NCBI GenBank assembly: GCA_038496445.1
Contig: JALMLS010000102.1
Location: 1 to 62,433, forward strand
Length of the DNA: 62,433 nucleotides
From: Trichosphaerium sp. ATCC 40318
Taxonomy: Eukaryota > Discosea > Flabellinia > Trichosidae
Direction: 5' to 3'
In this document: piece after piece, positions 33,201 through 42,775 of the stretch
How the letters are laid out: each line of letters opens with the position of its first letter
Position numbering within the stretch: position 1 is the first letter of the stretch
The notes under the pieces: model-generated
Database searches by the model: none
What the model was told of the DNA's origin: nothing
Seen by the model: only the letters and a program-made list of their open reading frames with translations
Made by a program: the position numbers and the translations under genes

Positions 33201-33709
33201 GTATGATATTTGTGGTACGTTATAGAAGTTTAAAAATAGCTGTGTAGGTACGCATGATGATGAACATGACGGTCCAATGATCTATTTATCTTTTTAAACA
33301 TAAAATCATTTAAAAAAAAATGATGACGCACCACATCTACACCAGCCGGTACTTGTTGCAACACTGCATTTACAGCACCACCAGCATCACTACACTCTGT
33401 TTTAGAGTGTTGCCACGATAATACTACGTCCTACACGACAAAATCAGAATTCGTACATGCCTCTACACATGTGCCCGAAATGACGTACGGACAGAACCGT
33501 TGGATCGTTGTTAATATCCTCCACCGCTAGCGGCCCTGCACCTTTATGTTTTTTAATAAAGAGCAACGCAATCGCCTGGTACACATACCAGAGATGATTG
33601 TTCCCACATCCCAACCAGTCCAAGAAACGAGAAAGCCCACGGTGTAATTATCACATAAAACGCTCGATAGCATCGAAAACGTTATAATTAATGCAACAAG
33701 GCGCATCAT
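30268..33709 (-). CDS. Class C GPCR (GABA-B/metabotropic glutamate-like receptor)
   Basis: The signal peptide MMRLVALIITFSMLSSVLC is followed by a periplasmic-binding-protein-like Venus flytrap (NYTVGFLVSWTGWDVGTI, PLAVEDINNDPTV, SKTECSDAGGAVNAVLQQ, VIGPSCS-type region). The seven-helix domain follows: RYALLGIGTFLVAASLAVAA, VSIALGCSLLYAYALVAFA, IGFAIVFTGLFLKIWRINEI with KKKVISDLRLF, LAVVIVYLIVYSAAG, SVYDIIILVAEGLLLLYG, and a last helix near 30840. Those TM3/loop-2 features are class C hallmarks. The tail is basic and Lys-rich (KKNKKRSRSKKG, RKKRKKRG) and stops at 30268. At least ten introns. The ligand cannot be inferred. Confidence 0.85.
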
Positions 33710-34028
33710 TGTAATAATAGCTTGATGGCTTGATTCGTACAACTTCGCAGGTATTGTTTGCCGATTGAAGTCTCGAATGAAGCTCACGCCAAGTGCTGTG
33801 TATTACTTAACCGACCGTAATTTCTTAGTAACTACAACGATTGTTTTGACGGAGTTACGACTTTTTTTTTCCTGTTTTCTTTAATTTAGCAAAAAAGATG
33901 GCCAACAACCAAAAATGCTCGATTAAAAGCTTTTGTACAAAAATAAACGGAGAAACAGAAACAGTTTACAAGTTTTAATATTTTTTTTTTTTTGTACAGA
34001 AAGTAAGACTGTCAAGCCTTTGTGCTAT
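33710..34028. other. Intergenic spacer, no gene seen
   Basis: This is the 5' side of the GPCR gene and the 3' side of the TFIIB-like gene, both on the minus strand. It has long T runs (for example 33858-33869 and 33981-33992) and no coding support. Confidence 0.4.
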
Positions 34029-35015
34029 TTAAAACAATTTCAAGTCACGTAAGCACTTTTTTACAGAGTATTTGGATACATCTATGCCTTCAAGCTGGTT
34101 GCTGATGTCTGAAAAAAAAATTCATCAGTAAAGAATACTCAAAACTAATCGCTAGCGCACCATCTATAGTCCACTTATTATATCCGTGCTGTAAAAGAGC
34201 CCACCAGACACAACTAACATAGAAATTACAAAACGTGTACACGTTTTTTTTGAAATGAAAAAAAACAATTAACGCACGCTACTACAAACTGTTTACGCCT
34301 TGCGAACCGCTCACGCTTTTTTTTGGATTTATTCATTCGAATTTTTCCCTAAACAAAACTTTAAAAATGTGGTGGCCTTCAACCTGTTATTTACCTCCTT
34401 TTGAGCCAACTGTAATTCGTACGCTTTTTGGTACAACCGCTTAGCCTTTAACTAGTACTCTTGGTTAATAAAACAAGACTAGTTTGGAGCATCGAATTTT
34501 TTTGGGTTTTTTGAAAAAATGAGCGCGTACTTCAACTGGATAATTTCTTCCACATCCTTGTAGGAGCTTCATCATTACCTCTTCAATATCACGGAGCCCG
34601 TGCCAAAAAAATTGAACGTCCTCGTGCGCAATATCATATTCATTTGCTGTGTAATGCACCTTGCTTTTAGAGCCAGGGTCCGCGTTAAATACACGGTATT
34701 CTGCTTCGTCAGAGATTACGTCTGTTTGTGATACAACACCGCAATTGCTACATACAATGACGCCTTCTTTATCGTCTAATGTAAAACGTAAGCGATTTTA
34801 AAGCCACAGCGGGAATAGGAATAATTGCTGCTTTTTCCACGCAGCCAAAAAGCATTAAAGCTCTAATTACCTCGAATAAAGTTATTTTTTCCACATTGAC
34901 TGCAAATATTTCTGTCTGCCTTGTATAGCGAGTTTGGTACGTGGTGCTCTATTTTTTGTTCGTTTGCTCTCTCTATCTCACTCTCTGATTCAGAATCGCT
35001 GCTATCAACTTCCAT
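34029..35015 (-). CDS. Short TFIIB-like zinc-ribbon transcription factor
   Basis: The protein starts MEVDSSDSESESEIERANEQ, then has a zinc ribbon spliced from NICSQCGKNNFIR and DKEGVIVCSNCGVVSQTD (two CxxC pairs, TFIIB-type), then VFNADPGSKSKVHYTANEYD. A helical part follows (FWHGLRDIEEVMMKLLQ, LKAKRLYQKAYELQLAQKE) and a terminal stretch (VSCVWWALLQHGYNKWTIDD, ISNQLEGIDVSKYSVKKCL) resembling a cyclin-fold repeat. Conventional TFIIB has two cyclin repeats and is about 300 residues; this is under 220, so it is a reduced or divergent family member. A role in transcription initiation is an inference from the ribbon. Confidence 0.65.
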
Positions 35016-35126
35016 GGCTGAAAAATATGTTGTCAATCACAGAACGAGCACCAAAAATGATGGTCTTGCGAAGTAAAATATGGGGTTTTGTCGCATTCCT
35101 ACGTCGTCATATTAGCAGCACTACCT

Positions 35127-35679
35127 ATGGAAGATACCACAGAGCTAAGACAACGAAAGCCAGTTGCAGAGATCACAGAAGAAAAGGCTGAGAAGCTACT
35201 GAAGGAGAAGTTGCTCATAGGCGACAATTTCGAGATTAAAATCGAATCTGAGTTCTGTAATTCGCTTGTTGGCTTTGGTGTTGACACTAAGTACATTCAA
35301 AGTTTCAAGGATGGTTTTGATGGCCATGATCAGGTACGTACATCAAGTAACCATACAACGGCCGCTAAACCGCTTTTGATTTTTACGTACTACAATTGTG
35401 TTCTTTTTTGTCTTGAAGCGTGTTTGGAAGTACTGACGCGCGTATAAGCTTAATTTTAAGTTCAAACCGATTGAAGGTGAAGAACTCGCGTTAAAACAAC
35501 AACAAGCAGACTATTTCGTCGCCAAGGTGGAGTACGAGGAGCTTGAGGCCCGTCTAGAAGGTGAAACAGAACAAAGCGCGCGAGAATCCATAGAAGCACA
35601 AATGCAGACTCTCAAGGAATCGTGTGAGCGCTTGGAAGCAGACATGTACCGGTCAAAAGTAGGAAGCAAAAAGGATTGA
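35127..35679 (+). CDS. Small charged coiled-coil protein, unknown
   Basis: Exon 1 begins MEDTTELRQRKPVAEITEEK and has KLLKEKLLIGDNFEIKIESE; a GTACGT intron starts at 35335. The last exon encodes FKPIEGEELALKQQQADYF and a heptad-like helix (EYEELEARLEGETEQSARES, QTLKESCERLEADMYRS), ending KVGSKKD at 35679. The splice between about 35430 and 35460 is not resolved. Divergent from the TFIIB-like gene. No family recognised. Confidence 0.55.
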
Positions 35680-35688
35680 TGAAATACC

Positions 35689-35722
35689 ACGTTGCACGTT
35701 TTTTTTTTGTCACGTGCAACGT
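35689..35722. other. 10-bp hairpin with T-rich loop just after a stop codon
   Basis: ACGTTGCACG (35689-35698) and CGTGCAACGT (35713-35722) are perfect complements, separated by a 14-nt loop that is nearly all T. The hairpin starts 10 nt after the TGA of the coiled-coil gene. It could be a 3'-UTR structure or a binding site; its function is unknown. Confidence 0.6.
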
Positions 35723-35915
35723 CGATTTTTTTTCCCCCCTCTTTCTCTTGTACTAGTACCAATTGTATTTTTATTTCAACAACACTCTTGATGTGTTATT
35801 TTGTGGTTACGTAGAACCCAACTTGGTTTTTTTTTTATGCTACATTTTTTGTTGTTTTATTTATAATAGTGATGGCTCTCCCTCTTGTTGGAGTTTTTGT
35901 TTTTGTTGGTTTAGA

Positions 35916-38307
35916 TCAGTACTGGAAAATTTGACCTGACCACGGCTGAATGATAACATGAAGGCCCTTTTTTTTGAGTAAGTCTGAGCGGTTGAAACAA
36001 GTCGTTAAATACGTACAGTAGTGCGCATAGCGTTTGCAGAGCGTTTGTATTGTACACCTGTGAGTAATTCTGTCACTGTTATTTCATCATTACCATAGCG
36101 ATCATTAGCTGTGTTGGGCAGCACTGCAATCCCGCTGCCTGGTGTGTCAGTGTAGTTCATCACACATAACCGTTTAGTATGACCGAGGCGCCATGTCCAT
36201 CCTATCAGTCTCCATGTGCTGTCTATATTAAAAAAATGAGGTGTTAATACAAAAGAAGGGTTGGGCTAAATGTACCATAGCCAGAGAGCTTGACATAAGA
36301 CCATTCACCACATTTGAAAACAGGAGTGTTTAATATCTTCAACAGGTTGTAGTACTCCCTTACAACTCCAAAATTAGGCGTCTCTGCATCTGCACGTCTT
36401 AGTTGTATTGCTTGGTTATTTTTTAAGCCATACTCCTGACCTGTATGCCAATGGTTAACGTTCGGTTCTTTGGCATTTTACTGTTGTATAGTTTACCTTG
36501 ATAAACAAGTCGCATGCCAGGAAGAGTGAAAACTATTAAAGCAGCTGCCCATGACCGTTCTATACTCTGATATGCAGCAGCAGAGCGTGGTTCATCCACA
36601 TTTTCAGTGACTAGTACAAACAAACGTCAGATTCAAATGTAAAAGTTTAAGACTAAGCTGAACTAGGGTGTACAATGGCATGTTTTCTCTAGAAATTTGA
36701 TTGATTGGCTTGACAGGTACCCTCGTAAATTATCCATATGTCCTGAAAAAAGTTAGGAGGTGATTACAACAAAAAAAACTCCAAGTTTGAAGTACCATCA
36801 ATTAGAAGGTCGCTAACGTCTCTGTGATATACAAAGTTGAATCCAAGTTCTTGTAGTGATGTCTTAATAAGCGTAGGTAAGAATAAAACATGTTAATACG
36901 TGATCAAAGGTACCTGCCACGGCGCATAAGCTTCACCAAAAAAGATGAAGTTGGGATTTTTCTTTTTGACCTAACACGCTTTTCAATAAAACCAAAACTA
37001 CTTTTACCGGTGACGTACAGCTGTTATTGCCTCTTCCCAGAACTCTCCTTGAACATTCGAATCTTGGAAAGTGCTCTAATGGGTTTTGTAAGTGTGGGAA
37101 CAAATCGCTTTTTTTTTTTTTGACTTGCCTTCCAATTCATTTTGATTGCTTCGTTTAAACACAAGTGCGCCTAGATAGTTTTAAATATTAACCTTTTTTT
37201 GAAAAGGAGTTTATTGCGTACCATATCACATCTAACGCCGTCACAAAGCTCGGAGATACGTAATAAATTATCAATCATCATACGGCGTGTTTGTTGACGA
37301 AAATAATTGAGTTGAAGCGTATCTCTGTCACAAACAATAACGTCAGTTTTTTACTATTTTTTCTACAGTGATTAGACGTACCGCCAAGGCTCAGAACTAA
37401 CACCAGACCAACCATACGCAATATCTTCATGATAGCGATCTATAAAGGCGAACTTGTCAAAAAAACTACAAAAACGATTTTTTGCTCTTTTTCTTGAGAA
37501 CACACAGTTCAACATCATCACAAACTAAAACAGTATTTTTTTAAGCGTCATCTCATGGGATAGCACTCTATAAAACGCATTTTGGTGACTGAACAGTCTA
37601 AAATAAAACAACTTTTTTTTTGAATTTTTTTCATAAAAAGTCTCGGTACCTTTCTCTGGTTTGTACATTGGTGGTGTGTTGGCTGGTACAGTGATGTAAT
37701 ATTCTTTGTTGTGACTCCAAACTGAATCAATAGCTGTATTGTTAGGCACAAAATCAGCCATTAGGAACAAGCCCATGGCGTTTAAATCTACTTTGAGCAT
37801 CCTTATTTTCCAACGTTAACCACCAACAAAGTGAGGGATCTGAAAGTTTTTTCGCGTACTTAATATCGGCGTCCGTTCCCAATTCTGAATTGCAAACATA
37901 TTCTCTTATGGCGTATGGAGAACCTATGAATTTGTCCGTCAACGAAGTCTTCCTTTGTATAAAAAACGCGAACCGATAATATCCTCATCTACCACGTCGT
38001 GCAGATCCTCTTTGAGTTCTTCGCGTACATCGTCCTGCATGTCGAGTTCTCGACTCTTTGTTCCTAAACGCGGTAAATCTCCATGACGACGCTCCGTGAG
38101 GCTACTGTGCGTACCGAGCTCCCATAGCCCTACAAAATAGATAATATCGAACCCTCTGTCTTTTATAGCCTTAAACTCTTCCAGTGGTACATCTTTGAGC
38201 TTCAGAGGGCCTGTTCTGTATTTTTTTGATAAACGGTAAAGCCACGCTCGCAAATTTATCGCGTAGAGCACGGGAAACGTTGGGATAGGAAATCGTGGCA
38301 CTTCCAT
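35916..38307 (-). CDS. GH13 alpha-amylase-family protein with altered substrate-binding residues
   Basis: The order of GH13 conserved regions is present. Region I: LFLMADFVPNNTAID (37737-37770), then SVWSHNKEYYI. Region II: LCDGVRCDM, with the nucleophile Asp, near 37218-37238. Region III: FIFFGEAYAPWQ, with the acid/base Glu, near 36917-36950. Region IV: ENVDEPRSAAAYQ, near 36580-36609. It ends PWSGQIFQY after an intron. The catalytic Asp, Glu and region IV Asp remain, but the usual His of region I (PNH) is Asn and the His of region IV (NHDEP) is Val. N-terminus MEVPRFPIPTFPVLYAINLR, no clear signal peptide. Likely an alpha-glucan hydrolase or transferase with changed specificity. Confidence 0.85.
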
Positions 38308-38640
38308 TCAACTGACCGAATTACAAAAACAAAAGCAAGACAATTTTGCTGAAAACTCGCATTTTTTCCGCAATGTTTTGTTCTTAGCTTTTCTGCTTTG
38401 TAGTCCGTAGGTACTATCCAAAACTTACTATTGAGCATATCTTGATGTTATTTAGGGTACAATAGACTAAATTTGTACTAAACAAGCGACAAAGCGGTTT
38501 CTCCGCAAGTTTGATTGCTGCAATAGTACGTACACAAATTAATACAACGATTGGCAGTTGAAATGTAGCACGCGAGCATTTTGTAACATGGTACATTCTA
38601 CGCGGTACTAGTACCTTAATTAACATACAAACAGGCCATA
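38308..38640. other. Divergent promoter region between GH13 and DWY-repeat gene C
   Basis: About 330 bp with no supported coding exon, except a possible 5' exon of gene C around 38588-38612 (ATGGTACATTCTACGCGG). The frame across that possible intron does not resolve. Confidence 0.35.
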
Positions 38641-40099
38641 CGATTGAATGTAAGAGCCAAAATTCGAAAAAACGCAGCCTGGAAGTCACTGCATAACAAA
38701 GCTCGTCAACGCGTTATTATCAATGAGATAGGAAAAAAATTGAATGTCAAACACTTAGATGATTGGTACTGTACACAAATTGAAGATGCAGTTCGTCACG
38801 GTGGTTCTAGCCTATTAGTGCAAGTCTTTTGGTGGCTCTCAGGCTTACTTCTGTTTTCAGGTCCCAATACAATAGATCACTAGCAAAGTGTGTAACGAGG
38901 CTGTATCCTTTTCACAGCTGGGAGTTACGACGATTTAAGTACGTTTGTGTGGCACGTGTTGTGTCGTTACAAACTAGGAAATACCTAAACAACTTCCTTT
39001 TTAAAGACATGTCAATAAAATGATGTGGGTGGAGAAACCACAGCTGAGGCAACAGGTAGAAGCTGTCGCACAACGCTTGAACATCAAACATTTATCAGAT
39101 TGGTATAAAATCAAGCGAGACAGTGTATACAGGGATAAAGGTGGCAGAGCATTGCTCGAGTACTTATAGTTCCCATTTTTGGTCTCATCACTCACCGCTT
39201 TTGTAGTAAGTATGGATCTATCGTTCTCTTTCTAAACGCTGCAAATGCCAACTGGAATTTATTGAGGTACATCAATCATTCTGCTCCTTCGCTGACAATA
39301 AGAGATCAGTGTTGCACCGCCCAGGTACTGGACCGATCACAGATACGATTTGCAGCGGTTAATACAGCAATTTGTTTCTCGGTCTGGGTATGTCACTCCT
39401 TGTTTCTGACATACTAAACGACAATAAAAGGAAGTCTCGACCGATGTCATGGGGACAATCTTTAGCTGCTGTAGATATGCCTTATTATAGGACGTGGTTT
39501 GAGAAATGGTTAAAACAGAAACCAAAACAACGGTCAGATTTTTAGAATGACAAATACTCAAGTTGCTGACACACTGGCAAGGCTTCTCCTTCGTTGCATC
39601 AAAGACATATTCCCGAGCATGCATATTTTTGGGGAGCATTCAATTGGGACGTTTAATGCATCAAGAAGCACCCTGACAGTCGACATTTATGTACCAGCTC
39701 TTTCTCTGGCGTTCGAATACCAAGGTATGGTAGTAGACTGTCACAACTTCTAATACTTTACCAAGGTGAAATGCACTATAGAGATGGTATATACGTTCAC
39801 CACTCTTCGTCAGTGAATCATGTAAGAGACTTGTTAAAAAAACAGCAATGTCATAACCTAGGTACTTTATCACCAAAGTTCTGGGTTAGAAGTTAATCTT
39901 ATTATTTGAAGGTATCTGTCTCATTCAGATACCGTATTGGTGGCAAGGAGATCAATCCTCCATTTTAGCAACAATAGACTACCACGCTCCACACTTGAAA
40001 GTACGTGTACCTCCAGGTGCAATTCCAGTACTAGCAACAGACGAACCTCATAACGCTACTAGCCATAGTATGTCCGCTGGCTTCTTTTACACGTATTGA
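38641..40099 (+). CDS. DWY-repeat protein C with C-terminal PD-(D/E)XK-like nuclease domain
   Basis: At least two DWY modules are legible: KLNVKHLDDWYCTQIEDAV with RHGGSSLL and CVTRLYPFHSWELRRFKY, then RLNIKHLSDWYKIKRDSVY with KGGRALLEYL. The nuclease domain follows: VDIYVPALSLAFEYQ, then across an intron GEMHYRDGIYVHHSS, KKQQCHNLG, and ICLIQIPYWWQGDQSSIL. The EYQ|GE intron is at the same codon phase as in genes B and D. The linker between modules and nuclease (about 39240-39540) could not be spliced with confidence, and the 5' exon is unresolved. It ends MSAGFFYTY at 40099. Function unknown. Confidence 0.65.
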
Positions 40100-40235
40100 T
40101 CCATTTTAGACGCTGTACTCATGACTGGTTGTAATCATGAGCTTATGTGATTCCACCCGTCGGCAGGTCCACCACAATACACATGATGGATGATTAGTAA
40201 AGATGTTCATTTATTACACATTTCGTAAGAGTTAC

Positions 40236-41030
40236 TCAAGTATTCTTGGTAGGTGGGGGATACAGCGCAGTGTACACCTTGTAAAGTTCCCAATTATGTT
40301 GTTTACCAGCTTTAATTATCTGTTCATCTGTATACTCAGTCTCACCTATCATCAAGTGTTCACGGACACGTGCTGCCATGAATGACAAGCACCCATCAGA
40401 ATCTTCGAACTGAGCATCAGGAAACAAGGTGTTATGATATTTTGTGAGCTGTACAAGGAAACCTTGTGGAACGAGCGTCGTATTAGTAATCCAAATGTTT
40501 ACTAATTGTGTAGTTGTGACGTACTTGGGTTTGGCTGGATGACAGGTCGTTGCTTGTGCACATATGTGTATGCATCCTGGAGAGGCATTTTCAACAGTTT
40601 CATTAGATAGGCTATGACCACTGAAGCCGACCTCGAGACACCTGCTTCACAATGTACTAACACACGGCCACTTTGTGATTTTATCTGATGTCAAACAAGT
40701 TAGTTGAGTTAGCTCAATTTAAATCCAATTTTCTTTTCTGAACAGTTGTGTTTTCTCACCCAATCATGTAATTGGTCAAATAGCCCGAACACGTCTGCAT
40801 CTTCACTGTCGTATATTCTAACGTGTTTGTGTTTAATCCACGACTGCTCAAGTGTAACGTCATCCATTGTAAGCGATAATACGCTGTTTAGAATATTAAC
40901 CTGTTGTTTTATCGTATTTTGCATAATAAGCGTGGTCTTACCTTGATATTTTGTATTCCTCGAGTAAATATAACCCCGTTCGTCCTGACAGATATACTTT
41001 GTCTCTACATATTTCGGACAAGCCTGACAT
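40236..41030 (-). CDS. Dual-specificity protein phosphatase
   Basis: The active site is SGRVLVHCEAGVSRSAS, a perfect HCxxGxxR, followed by VVIAYLMKLLKMPLQDAY and QRPVIQPNP. The N-terminal half splices to ICRDKVYLSGRTGLYLLEEY and then SVLSLTMDDVTLEQ, which is the usual substrate-recognition start of DUSPs, and has YDSEDADVFGLFDQLHDW upstream of the P-loop, with Asp positions suitable for the general acid. An extension of about 60 residues after the domain (MAARVREHLMIGETEYTDEQ) ends PPPTKNT. Start at the ATG at 41030. Predicted to dephosphorylate Ser/Thr/Tyr, possibly MAP-kinase-type substrates (inference). Confidence 0.88.
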
Positions 41031-41463
41031 GTAGCTGCTGAAACGTTAGAACGTGTAAGAGAGACGCGGACTTAGTTGTAGATAATAGATAATAGCGTAA
41101 TTTATTATTAGTGCGTTCAGAGATTTTTGTATTCCTGTCAAACTTCGCGAATTGACTATTTTCGTCGAAATAGGGAATTGACTCGTAAACATCTTGAAGT
41201 ATTTGTTGTCCTTTTAACCACGTGCAGTAAAAAACTATTTCAGTACCTGCTAGCACCTAAGTAGGCATGGAAAGGTTTAGCTAGGCAAACCCAAAAACGT
41301 GATTGTTGTTAATCCTTTTCATCGGGTCAACCTTGGAAAGAATGCCTACTGAATATGGCGACATTGCACGTTACAGTTACAGCCTTGTAGACGGATATAC
41401 GTTGACTTGGTATAACCTGGCCTGTTCAAAGAATTTGGTATCACAAATGTTGTTTTTATTTCT
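41031..41463. other. Intergenic spacer, no supported gene
   Basis: This is the promoter side of the phosphatase gene and the 3' side of the MORN gene. An open minus-strand frame (41005-41256) exists but lacks an ATG and has no recognisable motif. Confidence 0.4.
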
Positions 41464-42459
41464 TTACATGAGCATAGTCACACGTTGACGTACGCGGGTA
41501 TCAAGCATTGGTTTGGATCTAGGTTTGCCAGCATCGTCGTATTCAATGAGTTCAGTTGTACGTAATCCGTTCTCTACTTGGAAAGAACAGCGAATCTGAC
41601 CATTGGCGTGAAACTCCTTGTGCTCTCCATTTTCCTTTCCATTTTGAAAACTCATTTCCTTAAACAATCGCGGTTCCTTTGTCTCGTACCACTCTTTGTA
41701 CTCTCCGTCACGTTTACCATTATCAATGCAACCCTCACTCTTTTTTATACCAGAGGAATACCATTCTTGAGAGGTGCCATGATGTACATAGTCTTTACAT
41801 TGAATACGAGATTTTACTTGTCCATTTCCGTAAAAACTTTTGTAAAGTTCTCTTTCAGAAATATACCACTTGACAATGCTCCCAGAGGAATCCCATTCTT
41901 TATATTCACCACGTTGCTTACCATTAACAAAGGTGGTAACCATCCTTTTCTTACCGCTTGTGAAATAAGCCGTGTATGTCCCGTGCTTTCGTCCGTTAAC
42001 GACTTTATAGTCTTGTATCAGCTTTCTGTTCCTGTGTATTCTGTGCTGCCCGTTCTCTACACCGTTGACATAGGTTGTTGTTGTTTCATCAATATAAAGA
42101 ACCTTATGGCCTCTTGTTTTTTTCTTCTGCCAGAGACACAATCCGTCGAGAATACCGTCTTTGTAGTGTAGGCAAGAAAGCAAAAAACCTACATTATCAA
42201 ATGTAATATGGTGTCCAAAGGGGACGTCTTCTTTGAATGTCCCTTCTTTCGCTAGGACCACGTTTTTCTTATAATATTGCTGGTGCTTGCCGTATCGCTT
42301 CAAATCGTAGGAATATCGCGTCTTGGCGGCTGTTGTTCTGCATAGCATTGGCCATTGGGTGTATAGCTGTTTCGTGATATCAAAGTCGAAGAAAGCGCAG
42401 TATAGCTCTGGAGGGAGTGATTCTAAGTTCATTTTTTCTCGTTTTAATGCTGTTCCCAT
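41464..42459 (-). CDS. Intronless F-box-like / MORN-type repeat protein
   Basis: This is an uninterrupted 331-residue frame, unusual here where most genes have several introns. The N-terminus (MNLESLPPELYCAFFDFDI) looks like an F-box. The body is a series of MORN_2-like units: NGRKHGTYTAYFTSGKKR, NGKQRGEYKEWDSSGS, HHGTSQEWYSSGIKKSEG, NGKRDGEYKEWYE, NGKENGEHKEFHANGQI. F-box plus MORN_2 single-exon genes are common in amoebal giant viruses and their hosts, so a viral or retroposed origin is possible but not shown. Partner binding or E3-adaptor function is an inference. Confidence 0.8.
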   Translation of the reverse strand: MGTALKREKMNLESLPPELYCAFFDFDITKQLYTQWPMLCRTTAAKTRYSYDLKRYGKHQQYYKKNVVLAKEGTFKEDVPFGHHITFDNVGFLLSCLHYKDGILDGLCLWQKKKTRGHKVLYIDETTTTYVNGVENGQHRIHRNRKLIQDYKVVNGRKHGTYTAYFTSGKKRMVTTFVNGKQRGEYKEWDSSGSIVKWYISERELYKSFYGNGQVKSRIQCKDYVHHGTSQEWYSSGIKKSEGCIDNGKRDGEYKEWYETKEPRLFKEMSFQNGKENGEHKEFHANGQIRCSFQVENGLRTTELIEYDDAGKPRSKPMLDTRVRQRVTMLM

Positions 42460-42775
42460 TGATGCGACACTGCCTCCAGTATTCTCTCCAGATAGTCGTA
42501 AAACCTCTAACGTGTTGCTTCCCCGTTAAAATTACTTTTCAATGATTGTTTGAACCGCGACTTAGTACGCCTGTTGTGGCAACTTGCCACCTTCGAAAAA
42601 ATTATCTAAGTCTGTGCGAAAGTTACAAAACTTGTCTTAACTTTACAATTGTGGGCTTCCTACTCGTCACTACACTGTATTATTTTTTTACAAGGTAACC
42701 TTTATGTCGGTTATAAAAGTTTGTAGTCAGGTAGCTTGATGTAAATCAATTTGAGTAAACATATCTTAAGGTAAA
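42460..42775. other. Intergenic spacer, no gene seen
   Basis: AT-rich stretch between the MORN gene start and the permease gene stop. It should hold the MORN promoter. No motif recognised. Confidence 0.35.

Noticed and set aside
41005..41256. 83-residue minus-strand frame upstream of the phosphatase
   Set aside because: It starts with GTG rather than ATG, overlaps the phosphatase start and shows no family motif.
41578..42171. 197-residue plus-strand open frame
   Set aside because: It lies wholly antisense to the MORN-repeat gene, has no motif, and the MORN frame is clearly the coding one.
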